From Desulfobulbus sp. (GTDB lineage: Bacteria > Desulfobacterota > Desulfobulbia > Desulfobulbales > Desulfobulbaceae): DNA of 25,249 nt. Position numbers and translations under genes: made by a program. The notes beneath the pieces were generated by a model, which was not told the DNA's origin, ran no database searches, and saw only the letters and a list, made by a program, of their open reading frames with translations. The stretch's first letter is position 1. Each line of letters opens with the position of its first letter. Positions 14,513-22,136 of this stretch are shown in pieces. The DNA lies in the NCBI GenBank assembly GCA_030600525.1, contig JAUVLX010000010.1, forward strand, positions 1 through 25,249. The letters are read 5' to 3'.

Positions 14513-16294
14513 ATGACGAATAGGTATCAATATTCGGCCCATTTCGCTGGACGTATCTGTGAAGAATGTTTTGAACATTTTTCAAACATTGATGTGGCCA
14601 TATTTCGAAAAAAAGAGCAAGCATGCCCTGATCAGCCCAACATTACAAAAGCCTTTAAACAGCTGTCAGAAGGGGAGTTCAAGGAAATGCACTCCGATCT
14701 TTTGGCTAAAGGCGTAACAGACAATGCAGGAAAGGTTGAATTTCCCATTGACCAGGAAAAGACCAATTATCAAGGAGAATGTATTGAGATCGTTATTACC
14801 TTCAATCGACTTGATGGTAGCGACAAAGAGTTGGAGTATCCTGAGCACTTCCGTATAGCATTTTATAAACCTCAGTGGGATGCGACTGAGAACGGTTATG
14901 TCCATTATTGTGATTTTATACTGCCTACTAATCTCTGGTGCGCCTATTTAAGAAAACATGGGATATGGGTTATCTGTGGACAAGTGACTACTTGCGCCAA
15001 GCCCTTAAGTCCGGTCGGGAATGTAACTGTTAAAGCATTCGATGTTGACTGGATTCAAGATGATTACCTTGGGTCTGCAACAACAGACTCCAGTGGCTAT
15101 TTTCTGCTCTACTATGATCGTTCAAAATTTACTCGCACGCCTTTTTCACCTTTCATTAATATAGAATGGATAGGTGGTCCTGATGTTTATTTTAAAATTG
15201 AAGGCATCGATGCGGATGGCAATCCTGTTACATTGTTGGATGAGCCTCCGTCCCGAGGTCGAAAATCGGACAGGGAAAATGTTTCAAACTGCTTTTGTGT
15301 AAAACTCTGCGTTGAACTCGTCCCTCAACCAGACCCTTATGAAGTGCCAATGTGGACCCATATCGGTGATTACCAGATCCCTGACAGTGTGAATCTGCAT
15401 GATTTCACCGGAGATGGCTATGCCAACGTTGGGAATTTGGCATTTTTCAGCACTATGGATTTGATCGGGCAAGCGGGTAAAGCTACTGCAACCAAAAAGA
15501 TTCGCTATCGTTTTTTGTATGCTAAGTGGACAGGTATCACGGCTCCTACACCAACTAATCCTGTCACTAAAGATATGATTGCTGCAACAAAAGTAGGTCA
15601 GATAATCGTATCCATCTCACCACTGATACTGGAGCCAGTTTATGTGAACAAGCCTGGCGCTACTCATAACCATGAGCCGGATGCAGCCGGTTGGATAGAA
15701 GTTGAAGATGACCCTATGTTCACACCGATTAGCAATAAACTCATATCTCTAATTTCTCCTAAATTGGCACCTGCTGCAAGCTATCCCAATCCCGCACCAA
15801 ATCCAGATGCCGGAAATCCAACCACTGTAGATGAAGCGCGTGAAGTACATAAATTTGCATTCCGCTACCAACTGGAAGAAAAAATTGGTTTAGGTCCATG
15901 GACGTTGGTTCACGATCAAACAATGGATGCACTGGTTATAAATAATGCCAGAACCTTATTGTGGATGGAACTAGATGAATTCATAGTCAATAGCAGCATG
16001 TGCCAGCCGATAATAAATACTGTGACAGTTAATTATACCGTCGATCACCCTCACTTGGATTGGTATGAAATCGAGATTGAAAAACAAGGGGCAAACATGC
16101 ATTGGGCGGTTCCTCGTGTAAATCATGGCGGGAGCTTAACCTTTCGTGGCGGAAACGGTACAACGGGAGCCATAAATATTACAACTTGGGACCCATGCTC
16201 CTATATTGTTTTCCTCCGCGGACACCGCAGGCTCACCAATGGCTATAGTCAGCCATCCAACGAGTATGTTTATCGAACATTCTGCAAGAGTTAG
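14513..16294 (+). CDS. Hypothetical protein with transthyretin/carboxypeptidase-regulatory-like domains
   Basis: The 593-residue protein has no signal peptide or membrane helix. Residues 150-205 (GQVTTCAKPLSPVGNVTVKAF through GSATTDSSGYFLLYY) fit the beta-sandwich pattern of carboxypeptidase-regulatory or transthyretin-like modules. Residues 10-100 (IDVAIFRKKE ... GVTDNAGKVEFPID) look like a second, more divergent copy. The middle contains a Cys cluster (NCFCVKLCVEL, 259-269) and a Pro/Asn-rich linker (SYPNPAPNPDAGNP). The C-terminal third is beta-rich with a WYEIEIEK strand and a Gly-rich turn. Such modules commonly act in structural or adhesive surface proteins, but a leaderless protein would need a non-Sec route or act inside the cell. 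ATG 14513 has AAGGAG nearby upstream. It heads the plus-strand accessory cluster. No specific family is recognised. Confidence 0.7.
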   Translation: MTNRYQYSAHFAGRICEECFEHFSNIDVAIFRKKEQACPDQPNITKAFKQLSEGEFKEMHSDLLAKGVTDNAGKVEFPIDQEKTNYQGECIEIVITFNRLDGSDKELEYPEHFRIAFYKPQWDATENGYVHYCDFILPTNLWCAYLRKHGIWVICGQVTTCAKPLSPVGNVTVKAFDVDWIQDDYLGSATTDSSGYFLLYYDRSKFTRTPFSPFINIEWIGGPDVYFKIEGIDADGNPVTLLDEPPSRGRKSDRENVSNCFCVKLCVELVPQPDPYEVPMWTHIGDYQIPDSVNLHDFTGDGYANVGNLAFFSTMDLIGQAGKATATKKIRYRFLYAKWTGITAPTPTNPVTKDMIAATKVGQIIVSISPLILEPVYVNKPGATHNHEPDAAGWIEVEDDPMFTPISNKLISLISPKLAPAASYPNPAPNPDAGNPTTVDEAREVHKFAFRYQLEEKIGLGPWTLVHDQTMDALVINNARTLLWMELDEFIVNSSMCQPIINTVTVNYTVDHPHLDWYEIEIEKQGANMHWAVPRVNHGGSLTFRGGNGTTGAINITTWDPCSYIVFLRGHRRLTNGYSQPSNEYVYRTFCKS

Positions 16295-16400
16295 AAGAAC
16301 CCAACAGGTGATGTCTTGGATCAAAAAATTTTCAACGACCAAAAGGACGGGATGTCGTAAATGCATTCTGTCCCAGATTGATCACAATAAGGAGGTAGAG

Positions 16401-17132
16401 ATGACAAGAAATATAGTTCTTCCATTAATCCTCATTCTGACGAGCTTTACCTTTGCAGGGTGCGCGACAAAAGAAGTCGGTGTCGAATGGATAAACATAT
16501 GCAATCCTTGTGGAAACGCAGATCTTGGCTGCCGCGACGATGTGGCTGTGAATTTTTACAACATCCTACGCGCCAATGGGTACAAAGGACTTTTTAACTT
16601 TGGCAACGCAAACGCCTGGGAAAGCGACTTTAAAGAACCCAACGACCAGAACTATGTGGATGCCGCTGATATCGTCATGCATGCCGACCACGGTGGTCAC
16701 TGCAGATTTGCATTTGGTAATACCTCACATGACGATTGTAGACTCTGGGCAAGTGAGGCCCAGTGGGGCAATCAGGATCTTGAGTGGATTATTCTCGACG
16801 ACTGCTCTGTTCTGCCAAGGGACTTTGGATGGACTTGCTGGGAGGGAGCCTTCCAAGGACTGCACCTGATTGCCAGTTTTGACACTGGAGCTCATGACAG
16901 CTGTTCGCGCGGGGAGTATTTGGCCAACAAACTGGTTGATGGCTGGACAGTAGTTCAGGCCTGGTTTTATGCCTGTGAACAAACAGAAGGACCATCAACA
17001 TACGCTGCGGTTGCGGGCGCGGTAAAAGACGGAGACAATCCATATAATGATCATATATGGGGTTTTGGATCTGTTTCGTCTGACCCGTTTCCACCGGATT
17101 ATTGGTGGTGGACCAATCATAACTGCAACTGA
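16401..17132 (+). CDS. Putative caspase/gingipain-fold lipoprotein (DUF6345-like)
   Basis: The start ATG 16401 follows AAGGAGG with a short spacer; frame sequence upstream of it lacks such a site. The 243-residue product has a lipoprotein signal with lipobox FAGC (C21). Residues 89-99 read ADIVMHADHGG, a hydrophobic strand followed by His-Gly. Residues 128-136 read EWIILDDCS, a hydrophobic strand ending in Asp-Asp-Cys-Ser. This strand-HG and strand-DxC layout is the hallmark of clan CD cysteine peptidases (caspases, gingipains, clostripain), giving H97 and C135 as a candidate dyad. The later QGLHLIASFDTGAHD and VVQAWFYACEQ resemble the DUF6345 family as I remember it. There are about ten cysteines, fitting a periplasmic or surface protein. 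The next gene begins 10 nt downstream and is probably its partner. Protease activity is not proven by sequence alone. Confidence 0.65.
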   Translation: MTRNIVLPLILILTSFTFAGCATKEVGVEWINICNPCGNADLGCRDDVAVNFYNILRANGYKGLFNFGNANAWESDFKEPNDQNYVDAADIVMHADHGGHCRFAFGNTSHDDCRLWASEAQWGNQDLEWIILDDCSVLPRDFGWTCWEGAFQGLHLIASFDTGAHDSCSRGEYLANKLVDGWTVVQAWFYACEQTEGPSTYAAVAGAVKDGDNPYNDHIWGFGSVSSDPFPPDYWWWTNHNCN

Positions 17133-17142
17133 GGAGGATATA

Positions 17143-18129
17143 ATGAGTACATCCAGATTTTTTCTGTTTCTTCTCTTGACGAGTGGATTACTTGTTGCGA
17201 ATTGGCAGGTTCAGGCCAAAACACTGAAAACGAATATAGATAAATCCTCTTTAGATCCATCTATATCAAAACAGATAGAAGTTGCTTTCCTGGTGTCGCT
17301 TGATGAACTGGCCCAAAAAATGCCGACAGATATGGCTTTGTACATTTGTGCGCCGGATGAAGTTGGGGCCACACAGCGGGAAGCACTTCAGGCGTTTATG
17401 GGAAAAAGGGCCTATTTCGAGTTGCAAGAGGCCTCTGGTGGTGTCTTTGCAGGGGACATGGACAGACTTTGGGCAAAAGCGCCTCAATTCGACGATACCA
17501 TAGAGAGTCCTGACGAGAAACGCATCCGCATAAAGGCAGAGAATTTTTTGACCCAAATAAATGGACTTCCCGGAGATCAGAAGACCATTCGACGCGTCTC
17601 ATTTGACACCATGGAACTCATGGATAAAGATGGTAAGCGTCGGTCGTTGCCGATGGGCGTTAATGTCACGTACCGACGCCTTTTGGAAGGGTATGAGGTG
17701 GTTGGCCCTGGAGGGAAGTTAAAGGTTTTCCACGATACGAAAGGTGATGTAGTGGGATACCAACGAGTATGGCGAAAGCTTAGCCTGGAAAAAGAAAATC
17801 AATCATTGATCTCTATTAACCAGGTTGTGGAACGATTTAAGGAGAATCCGTTAGGCAGGGCGCTATTAAGTGATGTGGAAAAGGTCGAGGTAAAAGAGGT
17901 CAGGCTTGTCTACTTGGAGCACGGGATTTCAGCCTTCCAAAAATATCTTCAGCCAGTGTATCTTTTCAGTTGCATCGCGCACGTCAAGGCCGCTGATCGA
18001 GTGGTTCAGGTACCTTATGTCCGGTATATGGAAGCCCTTGTTGTTCCTCCAGAGAATCTTTGGTCGAGCGGACGGAAGCAGGCATCAGACATAAGGCCAA
18101 AAAAACTTCCCAAGCCTGGAGAAGACTGA
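17143..18129 (+). CDS. Secreted protein of unknown function, likely partner of the caspase-like lipoprotein
   Basis: The 328-residue product starts at ATG 17143 behind GGAGG that overlaps the stop region of the previous gene, so the two are tightly cotranscribed. A signal peptide spans 1-25 (cleavage near VQA-KT). The central portion MGVNVTYRRLL (171-181) and GYEVVGPGGKLKV (183-195), then GDVVGYQRVWRK (201-212), forms a beta-rich module like propeptide/FTP-PepSY-type domains. To my recollection a comparable module precedes the catalytic domain in single-chain DUF6345-type proteins. If so, pro-region and catalytic domain are encoded by separate genes here. The C-terminal tail is basic and Pro-rich (RPKKLPKPGED). 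A role as chaperone, inhibitor or activator of the upstream protein is inference. Confidence 0.6.
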   Translation: MSTSRFFLFLLLTSGLLVANWQVQAKTLKTNIDKSSLDPSISKQIEVAFLVSLDELAQKMPTDMALYICAPDEVGATQREALQAFMGKRAYFELQEASGGVFAGDMDRLWAKAPQFDDTIESPDEKRIRIKAENFLTQINGLPGDQKTIRRVSFDTMELMDKDGKRRSLPMGVNVTYRRLLEGYEVVGPGGKLKVFHDTKGDVVGYQRVWRKLSLEKENQSLISINQVVERFKENPLGRALLSDVEKVEVKEVRLVYLEHGISAFQKYLQPVYLFSCIAHVKAADRVVQVPYVRYMEALVVPPENLWSSGRKQASDIRPKKLPKPGED

Positions 18130-18136
18130 AAAAAGA

Positions 18137-18271
18137 TCATGTTTATCTGTTGCTGCAGTTGGTAATTACAACAAAGCAGTGACCTTTGATTTTTCAGGTA
18201 ATGGACAATATCATGTCCTCACTCTGTCTCGCGGGATAAGTCCGCTGGATGAAACAAGCAAAGGTAAATGA
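18137..18271 (+). pseudogene. Coding-looking 3' gene fragment joined to the next gene by ATGA
   Basis: In the frame +1 to the preceding gene, 44 codons from 18137 read like real protein (VGNYNKAVTFDFSGNGQYHV, then LTLSRGISPLDETSKGK) and end at TGA 18269-18271. That stop overlaps ATG 18268 of the next gene as ATGA, a typical translational-coupling junction. The frame is open back only to 18095 and has no start of its own. It is best read as the surviving end of a deleted or frameshifted gene that once preceded the next one. Confidence 0.4.
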
Positions 18272-19155
18272 GAGGAAATATGGGAACACTAATTGTAATG
18301 GCTTATCCAACAAAATTGTTTGCAAATGCTGCAGATCATACGTACGTCAAATGTGGAACAGGTAAGAAGGCTTGGGGGTGCTGGGGCGGGAAAAAAGGTG
18401 GTAAGGAATTGCGACGTGGCGTGGGCAGTACCAAAAGGGCTGACAAAATCGCTCAATCCAATGAAAAGGCAGGAATTAAATGCTACCTTATTAATGGAGT
18501 TTGTCATCAAGCTGCCAACCGTATCCTGCTGCCGGCTGGCATCACTGTCCGGGGAGCACGCGGCTACAATGTGTCCGAGGCTCTATACGGTACTTACGGT
18601 CGAGTTGGGTCCTGGCCTTGCAAATCACCTTTTAAAAAATATCCACGCGTCACCGGTGACCTGCCGAAATGTGTACCTGAAGCTGTAGAGGGAGTTTTGT
18701 CGGCTTCTTCAACACGCGTTCTTTCCACCTCCGACAAACTTGACTGGCAGTACATACAAGGAGTACTCAAAATATATAAGAGCGGTCAGGCGATGCTGAA
18801 GGCCGAATCCCTGGTGACGGCTGAAGTCGAGGACTTTCATGTCAAACTTTTTATGTATATGGCAGAATTTCATCTAGGCTCCATGCTTGATAAAAAAATG
18901 TCAAGTAAGCTAAAAAAAGTACGACTTAAGACAGAAAAAAAGAGGCTCAAAACGGAGACCGCGTTTGCAAAAGATAAAATGAAAGCGCAGGCGTTCGTGG
19001 ATGCCATCAACAAGGCAACAATTGACTTCCAGAACGAGATGGCCAACGCGATGACGCCTGGACAGTATGAAAGCCTTTTCGAGCTGAAGCCAGGCGATAA
19101 TGTTACCTTGGCTGATCCGAGTATTGTTTCTAAGGTCTTTGGTGTTAAATATTAA
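18268..19155 (+). CDS. Hypothetical protein, possible permuted papain-like (NlpC/P60-LRAT-type) N-domain plus coiled coil
   Basis: The 295-residue product has an N-terminal domain with ADHTYVKCG (22-30), a Gly/Lys/Trp-rich loop (WGCWGGKKGG), then YLINGVCHQAANRILLPAG (73-91) and a Gly/Tyr-rich stretch with ARGYNVSEALYGTYGR. A His at the start of a strand followed later by a Cys capping a helix is the order seen in circularly permuted NlpC/P60 (LRAT/YiiX-like) cysteine hydrolases, giving H24 and C79 as candidate residues. This is a motif-level guess. Residues about 160-260 are helical, with a Lys-rich coiled coil at 208-240. No signal peptide is evident. ATG 18268 is preferred because it overlaps the upstream stop as ATGA; ATG 18280 is the alternative. 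The next gene follows after 22 nt. Confidence 0.6.
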   Translation: MRGNMGTLIVMAYPTKLFANAADHTYVKCGTGKKAWGCWGGKKGGKELRRGVGSTKRADKIAQSNEKAGIKCYLINGVCHQAANRILLPAGITVRGARGYNVSEALYGTYGRVGSWPCKSPFKKYPRVTGDLPKCVPEAVEGVLSASSTRVLSTSDKLDWQYIQGVLKIYKSGQAMLKAESLVTAEVEDFHVKLFMYMAEFHLGSMLDKKMSSKLKKVRLKTEKKRLKTETAFAKDKMKAQAFVDAINKATIDFQNEMANAMTPGQYESLFELKPGDNVTLADPSIVSKVFGVKY

Positions 19156-19177
19156 CTGTATTGATTGAGCCATATCA

Positions 19178-19594
19178 ATGAGCAATAATCTTGGCTACGG
19201 ATCTTGTCTTTCGGACGACGAGTACGAGAAAAAGATAATCGCATTGCACTGTGATTTGCCTCCTTCTCCAAGCCGGACACAGGATCGCCAAACACGCCGT
19301 TGGGAATTGGAACTTGCCATTGATCACCGTTTGGGGCTGGATTTTCCACGCTCCAAGCGGGATGCCCTTTGGGATATTCAGCAAAAGGTCGAAAAAAGGC
19401 GAGGTCGTTTGCTTTTTAAGTACCTGCTCAGGAAATTTTTTTCTAAAAGTCTTACCAGGGACGCGCAGTCCTTGGCCAGTTATCTCGTGAAAGAGTACTC
19501 CACGGTACTGAATCAGAAAGAGTTGGATAATTTTTTTGGACACGAGGAAGCCCGTAGCCCATCTTTACCTATTGACGTGGAAAATTTGAAGTAG
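19178..19594 (+). CDS. Small hypothetical protein
   Basis: The 138-residue product starts 22 nt after the preceding stop and probably shares its transcript. It is charged and mostly helical, with an Arg/Trp-rich middle (RQTRRWELELAIDHRLG, DALWDIQQKVEKRRGRLL) and no signal peptide or membrane segment. No good ribosome binding site is seen before ATG 19178. The tight spacing behind the papain-like candidate suggests an immunity, adaptor or chaperone-type partner, but this is context only and no family is recognised. Confidence 0.5.
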   Translation: MSNNLGYGSCLSDDEYEKKIIALHCDLPPSPSRTQDRQTRRWELELAIDHRLGLDFPRSKRDALWDIQQKVEKRRGRLLFKYLLRKFFSKSLTRDAQSLASYLVKEYSTVLNQKELDNFFGHEEARSPSLPIDVENLK

Positions 19595-19859
19595 AACAAC
19601 ATATAAGCAGTTAAAGCTAGAGCAAGAACCGGCAGGAGACAGTCTCGTGCGTTATTTTTTCAAATGGCTGCAAAATGTACAGGAAGTGATAAGTATCCCG
19701 CACACGCTCAAGCACATTGTTCTTGATTGGGAGGCGCGGATTGATGCACTGTAGATGGACATCAAGAGAACGCAACTTTTCTGCAAAATACACTGGTTCG
19801 GATTTGGGCCAGTGGCATTTTGCCAGATTTTTAAATCAGGGGATCGGTACTTTGATTGA
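19590..19859 (+). pseudogene. TAG-interrupted open frame, probable gene remnant or tiny gene
   Basis: One frame stays open from 19590 to TGA 19857-19859 apart from a single TAG at 19752-19754, which is followed immediately by ATG 19755. The first half, possibly starting at GTG 19647 behind AGGAG, reads VRYFFKWLQNVQEVISIPHT and continues to DWEARIDAL. It could be a 35-residue protein of its own. The whole may instead be an eroded gene. No family is recognised for either half. Confidence 0.3.
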
Positions 19860-19885
19860 GGAAGGAGCGTTCGCGTCTTGTCCGA

Positions 19886-19905
19886 CATTGTTTCGGAAAA
19901 CAATG
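19886..19905 (+). promoter_or_regulatory. Hairpin covering the translation start region of yqaA
   Basis: CATTGTTT (19886-19893) pairs perfectly with AAACAATG (19898-19905) across a CGGA loop. The stem occupies exactly the place where a ribosome binding site for ATG 19907 would be expected, and no Shine-Dalgarno sequence is otherwise present. It could limit translation initiation, or the true start may differ. Confidence 0.35.
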
Positions 19906-19906
19906 C

Positions 19907-20353
19907 ATGGCTGAGGTCGTGGTGGCCAATGGCTATCTGTTTTTATTTTTACTGAGTTTTTTGGCGGCAACGGTAGTGCCTGTTGGTTCTGAGTGGTTGT
20001 TGGTAGCCTTGCTCTACTCTTCTCTTGATCCCGCCGGGCTACTTGCTTCGGCCACAATCGGTAATGTGCTGGGAGCCTGTACCACCTATGCGGTCGGTGT
20101 GTATGGCGGTCCTTTTTTGATTGAAAAGGTCTTGAGAATGAACCGCCAAACCAGAGAAAAAGCAGCGATTCAGTATCGAAAATACGGGGCCTGGTCGCTT
20201 CTGTTGTCCTGGGTGCCGATTATCGGCGATCCCTTATGCCTTGTTGGAGGCATTTTCAAAACACCACTTGCGTGGTTCGTCTCTCTGGTCCTAGTCGGCA
20301 AGTTGGGCCGATATGCATTTATCGAATATATTACCTTGCAGGCCATCGGTTAA
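19907..20353 (+). CDS. yqaA: YqaA-family (SNARE-associated/DedA-like) membrane protein
   Basis: The 148-residue inner-membrane protein has four or so hydrophobic helices. The family landmarks are FLAATVVPVGSEWLLVALL near the N-terminus, ASATIGNVLGACTTYAVG, then RKYGAWSLLLSWVPIIGDPLC followed by VGGIFKTPLAWFV. E. coli YqaA shares the same SE/GN/YGA-LLSW-P-GD-LC pattern. The family belongs to the DedA-like superfamily, whose members include lipid scramblases and flippases; the function of YqaA itself is unsettled. ATG 19907 matches the family N-terminus; a TTG at 19856 would add 17 unlikely residues. The gene ends shortly before an intrinsic terminator. Confidence 0.87.
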   Translation: MAEVVVANGYLFLFLLSFLAATVVPVGSEWLLVALLYSSLDPAGLLASATIGNVLGACTTYAVGVYGGPFLIEKVLRMNRQTREKAAIQYRKYGAWSLLLSWVPIIGDPLCLVGGIFKTPLAWFVSLVLVGKLGRYAFIEYITLQAIG

Positions 20354-20373
20354 CCCGGGTTTTTCATGAACAT

Positions 20374-20406
20374 TGTGTCAATTTGTTTAATTGTACACAT
20401 TTTTTT
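20374..20406 (+). terminator. Intrinsic terminator of yqaA
   Basis: TGTGT-CAATT (20374-20383) pairs with AATTG and ACACA (20389-20399) with one bulged T and a 5-nt loop, followed by seven T at 20400-20406. It lies 20 nt past the yqaA stop. Confidence 0.65.
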
Positions 20407-20512
20407 ATATTGAGAAAAGTCACATGGAGTTACAACTTTCTACAATGTTCACGACAGGTCAGTCCATCCGGCGTCATTTTCTTCAGTATTTTGGCTATGA
20501 ATAGAGACCACT

Positions 20513-20532
20513 ATCGGAGTCTACGCTTCCCT
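20513..20532 (+). repeat. Dispersed CGGAGTC...CTT repeat, copy 4
   Basis: ATCGGAGTCTACGCTTCCCT matches the minus-strand reading of the copy at 1720-1742 with two differences over about 20 nt. It is flanked by the inverted pair CGGCGTCA (20469-20476) and TGACGCCG (20557-20564), and lies between yqaA and livF. Confidence 0.5.
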
Positions 20533-20613
20533 CTTCATATTCAAAAACTTTGAACCTGACGCCGCCTGAACTGGTGAGAAATCAGGGTTAAGATCGGTTG
20601 CTGCAGGGGTCTC

Positions 20614-21342
20614 TCAGCCGCCGAGATAAGCTTTCTTTACTTCTGGGTTGCCAAGCAATTCTTCAGCTGTTCCCTCGGCAACTATTTCCCCTGTATCCAA
20701 CACATACCCCCGGTGGGCCAAGTGCAGCGCAAGGTGGGCGTTTTGTTCGATGAGGAGGATGGTCATCCCTTCTTCATTGAGTCGTTTGAGGGTACGAAAA
20801 AGGTCGTACTTGAGCACAGGGGCTAAGCCCATGGAGGGTTCGTCCAGGAGCAGGAAATTGCAGCCAGTCATAAGAGCCCGGCCAACAGCAAGCATCTGTT
20901 GTTCTCCCCCTGACAATGACTCACTGCGCTGGTCTTTTCTTTCAGCCAGTCGAGGGAAAAGATCAAATATCCGTTGGTACTCTTTGGAGAAATCAGTGCT
21001 TTTTTTCCGGGCATAGGTCGCCAGAATCAGGTTCTCCATTACGGTAAGGTTGCCAAAGATATGGCGTCCCTCGGGCACGAGGGCGAGCTTAAGATCTTTG
21101 ACCACCGTGGACGGAGGTGTTTTAAGGATGGAGTTGCCTTTAAAGAGAATGTCACCGGAAATAACTCGTGGTGCTTCAGGGGGTGGCAAGCGTGTAATCG
21201 CGTATAGACTGGTGGTTTTGCCTGCACCATTAGCACCTATGAGGGTTACAATCTCACCTGGATTGACATGGAAGTTGATACCATGCAGAGCCTGGATATT
21301 GCCGTATTTGACAACAAGGTTTTCAACAGCGAGCAGCGTCAT
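20614..21342 (-). CDS. livF: Branched-chain amino acid ABC transporter, ATP-binding protein LivF
   Basis: One of the two ATPases of the high-affinity Leu/Ile/Val-type importer. The 242-residue protein has Walker A GANGAGKT (36-43), the ABC signature LSGGEQQ (143-149) and Walker B FLLLDEP (163-169). The conserved PEGRHIFGNLTVMENL stretch (90-105) is characteristic of LivF. Its ATG overlaps the livG stop as ATGA, so translation is coupled. It is the last gene of the operon; no strong terminator was seen in the gap before yqaA on this strand. Confidence 0.95.
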   Translation of the reverse strand: MTLLAVENLVVKYGNIQALHGINFHVNPGEIVTLIGANGAGKTTSLYAITRLPPPEAPRVISGDILFKGNSILKTPPSTVVKDLKLALVPEGRHIFGNLTVMENLILATYARKKSTDFSKEYQRIFDLFPRLAERKDQRSESLSGGEQQMLAVGRALMTGCNFLLLDEPSMGLAPVLKYDLFRTLKRLNEEGMTILLIEQNAHLALHLAHRGYVLDTGEIVAEGTAEELLGNPEVKKAYLGG

Positions 21343-22136
21343 ATGGTATCATCCCCTAAATATGCTGAAATGACTGCAGGGTGGTTGCGGATTATTTCCG
21401 GTGTACCTTCGGCTATGGTCTGCCCAAAGTCGATAACTTTAATATCCGAGCAGAGTTCCATGACTACATCCATGTGGTGTTCGATAAGGAGAATAGTCAC
21501 GTCAAAGGTTTCGTGAATCCAGTGGATAAGCCTGATCAGCTCCTGGGCATCCACGGAGCTCAAACCTGCAGCTGGTTCATCAAGGAGCAGCAGTTGCGGC
21601 TTCGCAGACAATGCACGTACAATTTCCAACTTGCGCTGCAGGCCGTAGGCCAGATTGGTAGGCAGCTCGTCGGCCTGTTTATCCAGTTCAAAAATTTCCA
21701 GTAGCTCACGCGCTTCTTTTTCAATTTTTGCTTCGCAATCAAGGTATTTACGAGTCCTGAACATGGCCCCAAAAAAGCCGTAGTCCAGAGAGCCGTGTTG
21801 GGCTACCCGGATATTGTCGAGCACAGACATCTGGTTCCAGAGCCTGATGTTTTGAAAGGTTCGGGCGACACCAAGTGAGGTCACCTTGTGCGGTTTGAGT
21901 CCGGCCGTGATGGTTCCGTTGATGAGGATTTCCCCTTCACTGGGTTGGTAAAAACCGCTTATCAGATTGAATACGGTTGTTTTACCTGCACCGTTGGGGC
22001 CGATAAGACCGGTGAGCTGATTCCGTCCTAGTGCAATACTGAATTCGGAGACAGCGACCAAACCGCCAAATCGCTGGGTCATCTTGCGGATTTCGAGGAC
22101 CGGCATCGAAGCTGTTGTCTGTGTCTGCATAATCAC
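21339..22136 (-). CDS. livG: Branched-chain amino acid ABC transporter, ATP-binding protein LivG
   Basis: The partner ATPase of LivF, 265 residues. It shows Walker A GPNGAGKT (46-53) and the family signature LAYGLQRKLEIVRAL in place of the canonical LSGGQ. Walker B LLLLDEPAAGLSS and the LivG-type GVARTFQNIRLW also fit. The start at 22136 is GTG and overlaps the livM stop as GTGA; ATG 22130 two codons on is the alternative. There is no separate ribosome binding site, which fits coupling. The first residues (QTQTTASMPV) form a short extension before the usual LE-I--MTQRFGGLVAV opening. Confidence 0.95.
   Translation of the reverse strand: MIMQTQTTASMPVLEIRKMTQRFGGLVAVSEFSIALGRNQLTGLIGPNGAGKTTVFNLISGFYQPSEGEILINGTITAGLKPHKVTSLGVARTFQNIRLWNQMSVLDNIRVAQHGSLDYGFFGAMFRTRKYLDCEAKIEKEARELLEIFELDKQADELPTNLAYGLQRKLEIVRALSAKPQLLLLDEPAAGLSSVDAQELIRLIHWIHETFDVTILLIEHHMDVVMELCSDIKVIDFGQTIAEGTPEIIRNHPAVISAYLGDDTI

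Noticed and set aside
19752..19754. TAG as a pyrrolysine codon
   Set aside because: The frame is not a methylamine methyltransferase and no pyl genes are present in the window; simple gene decay or two tiny frames is more likely.
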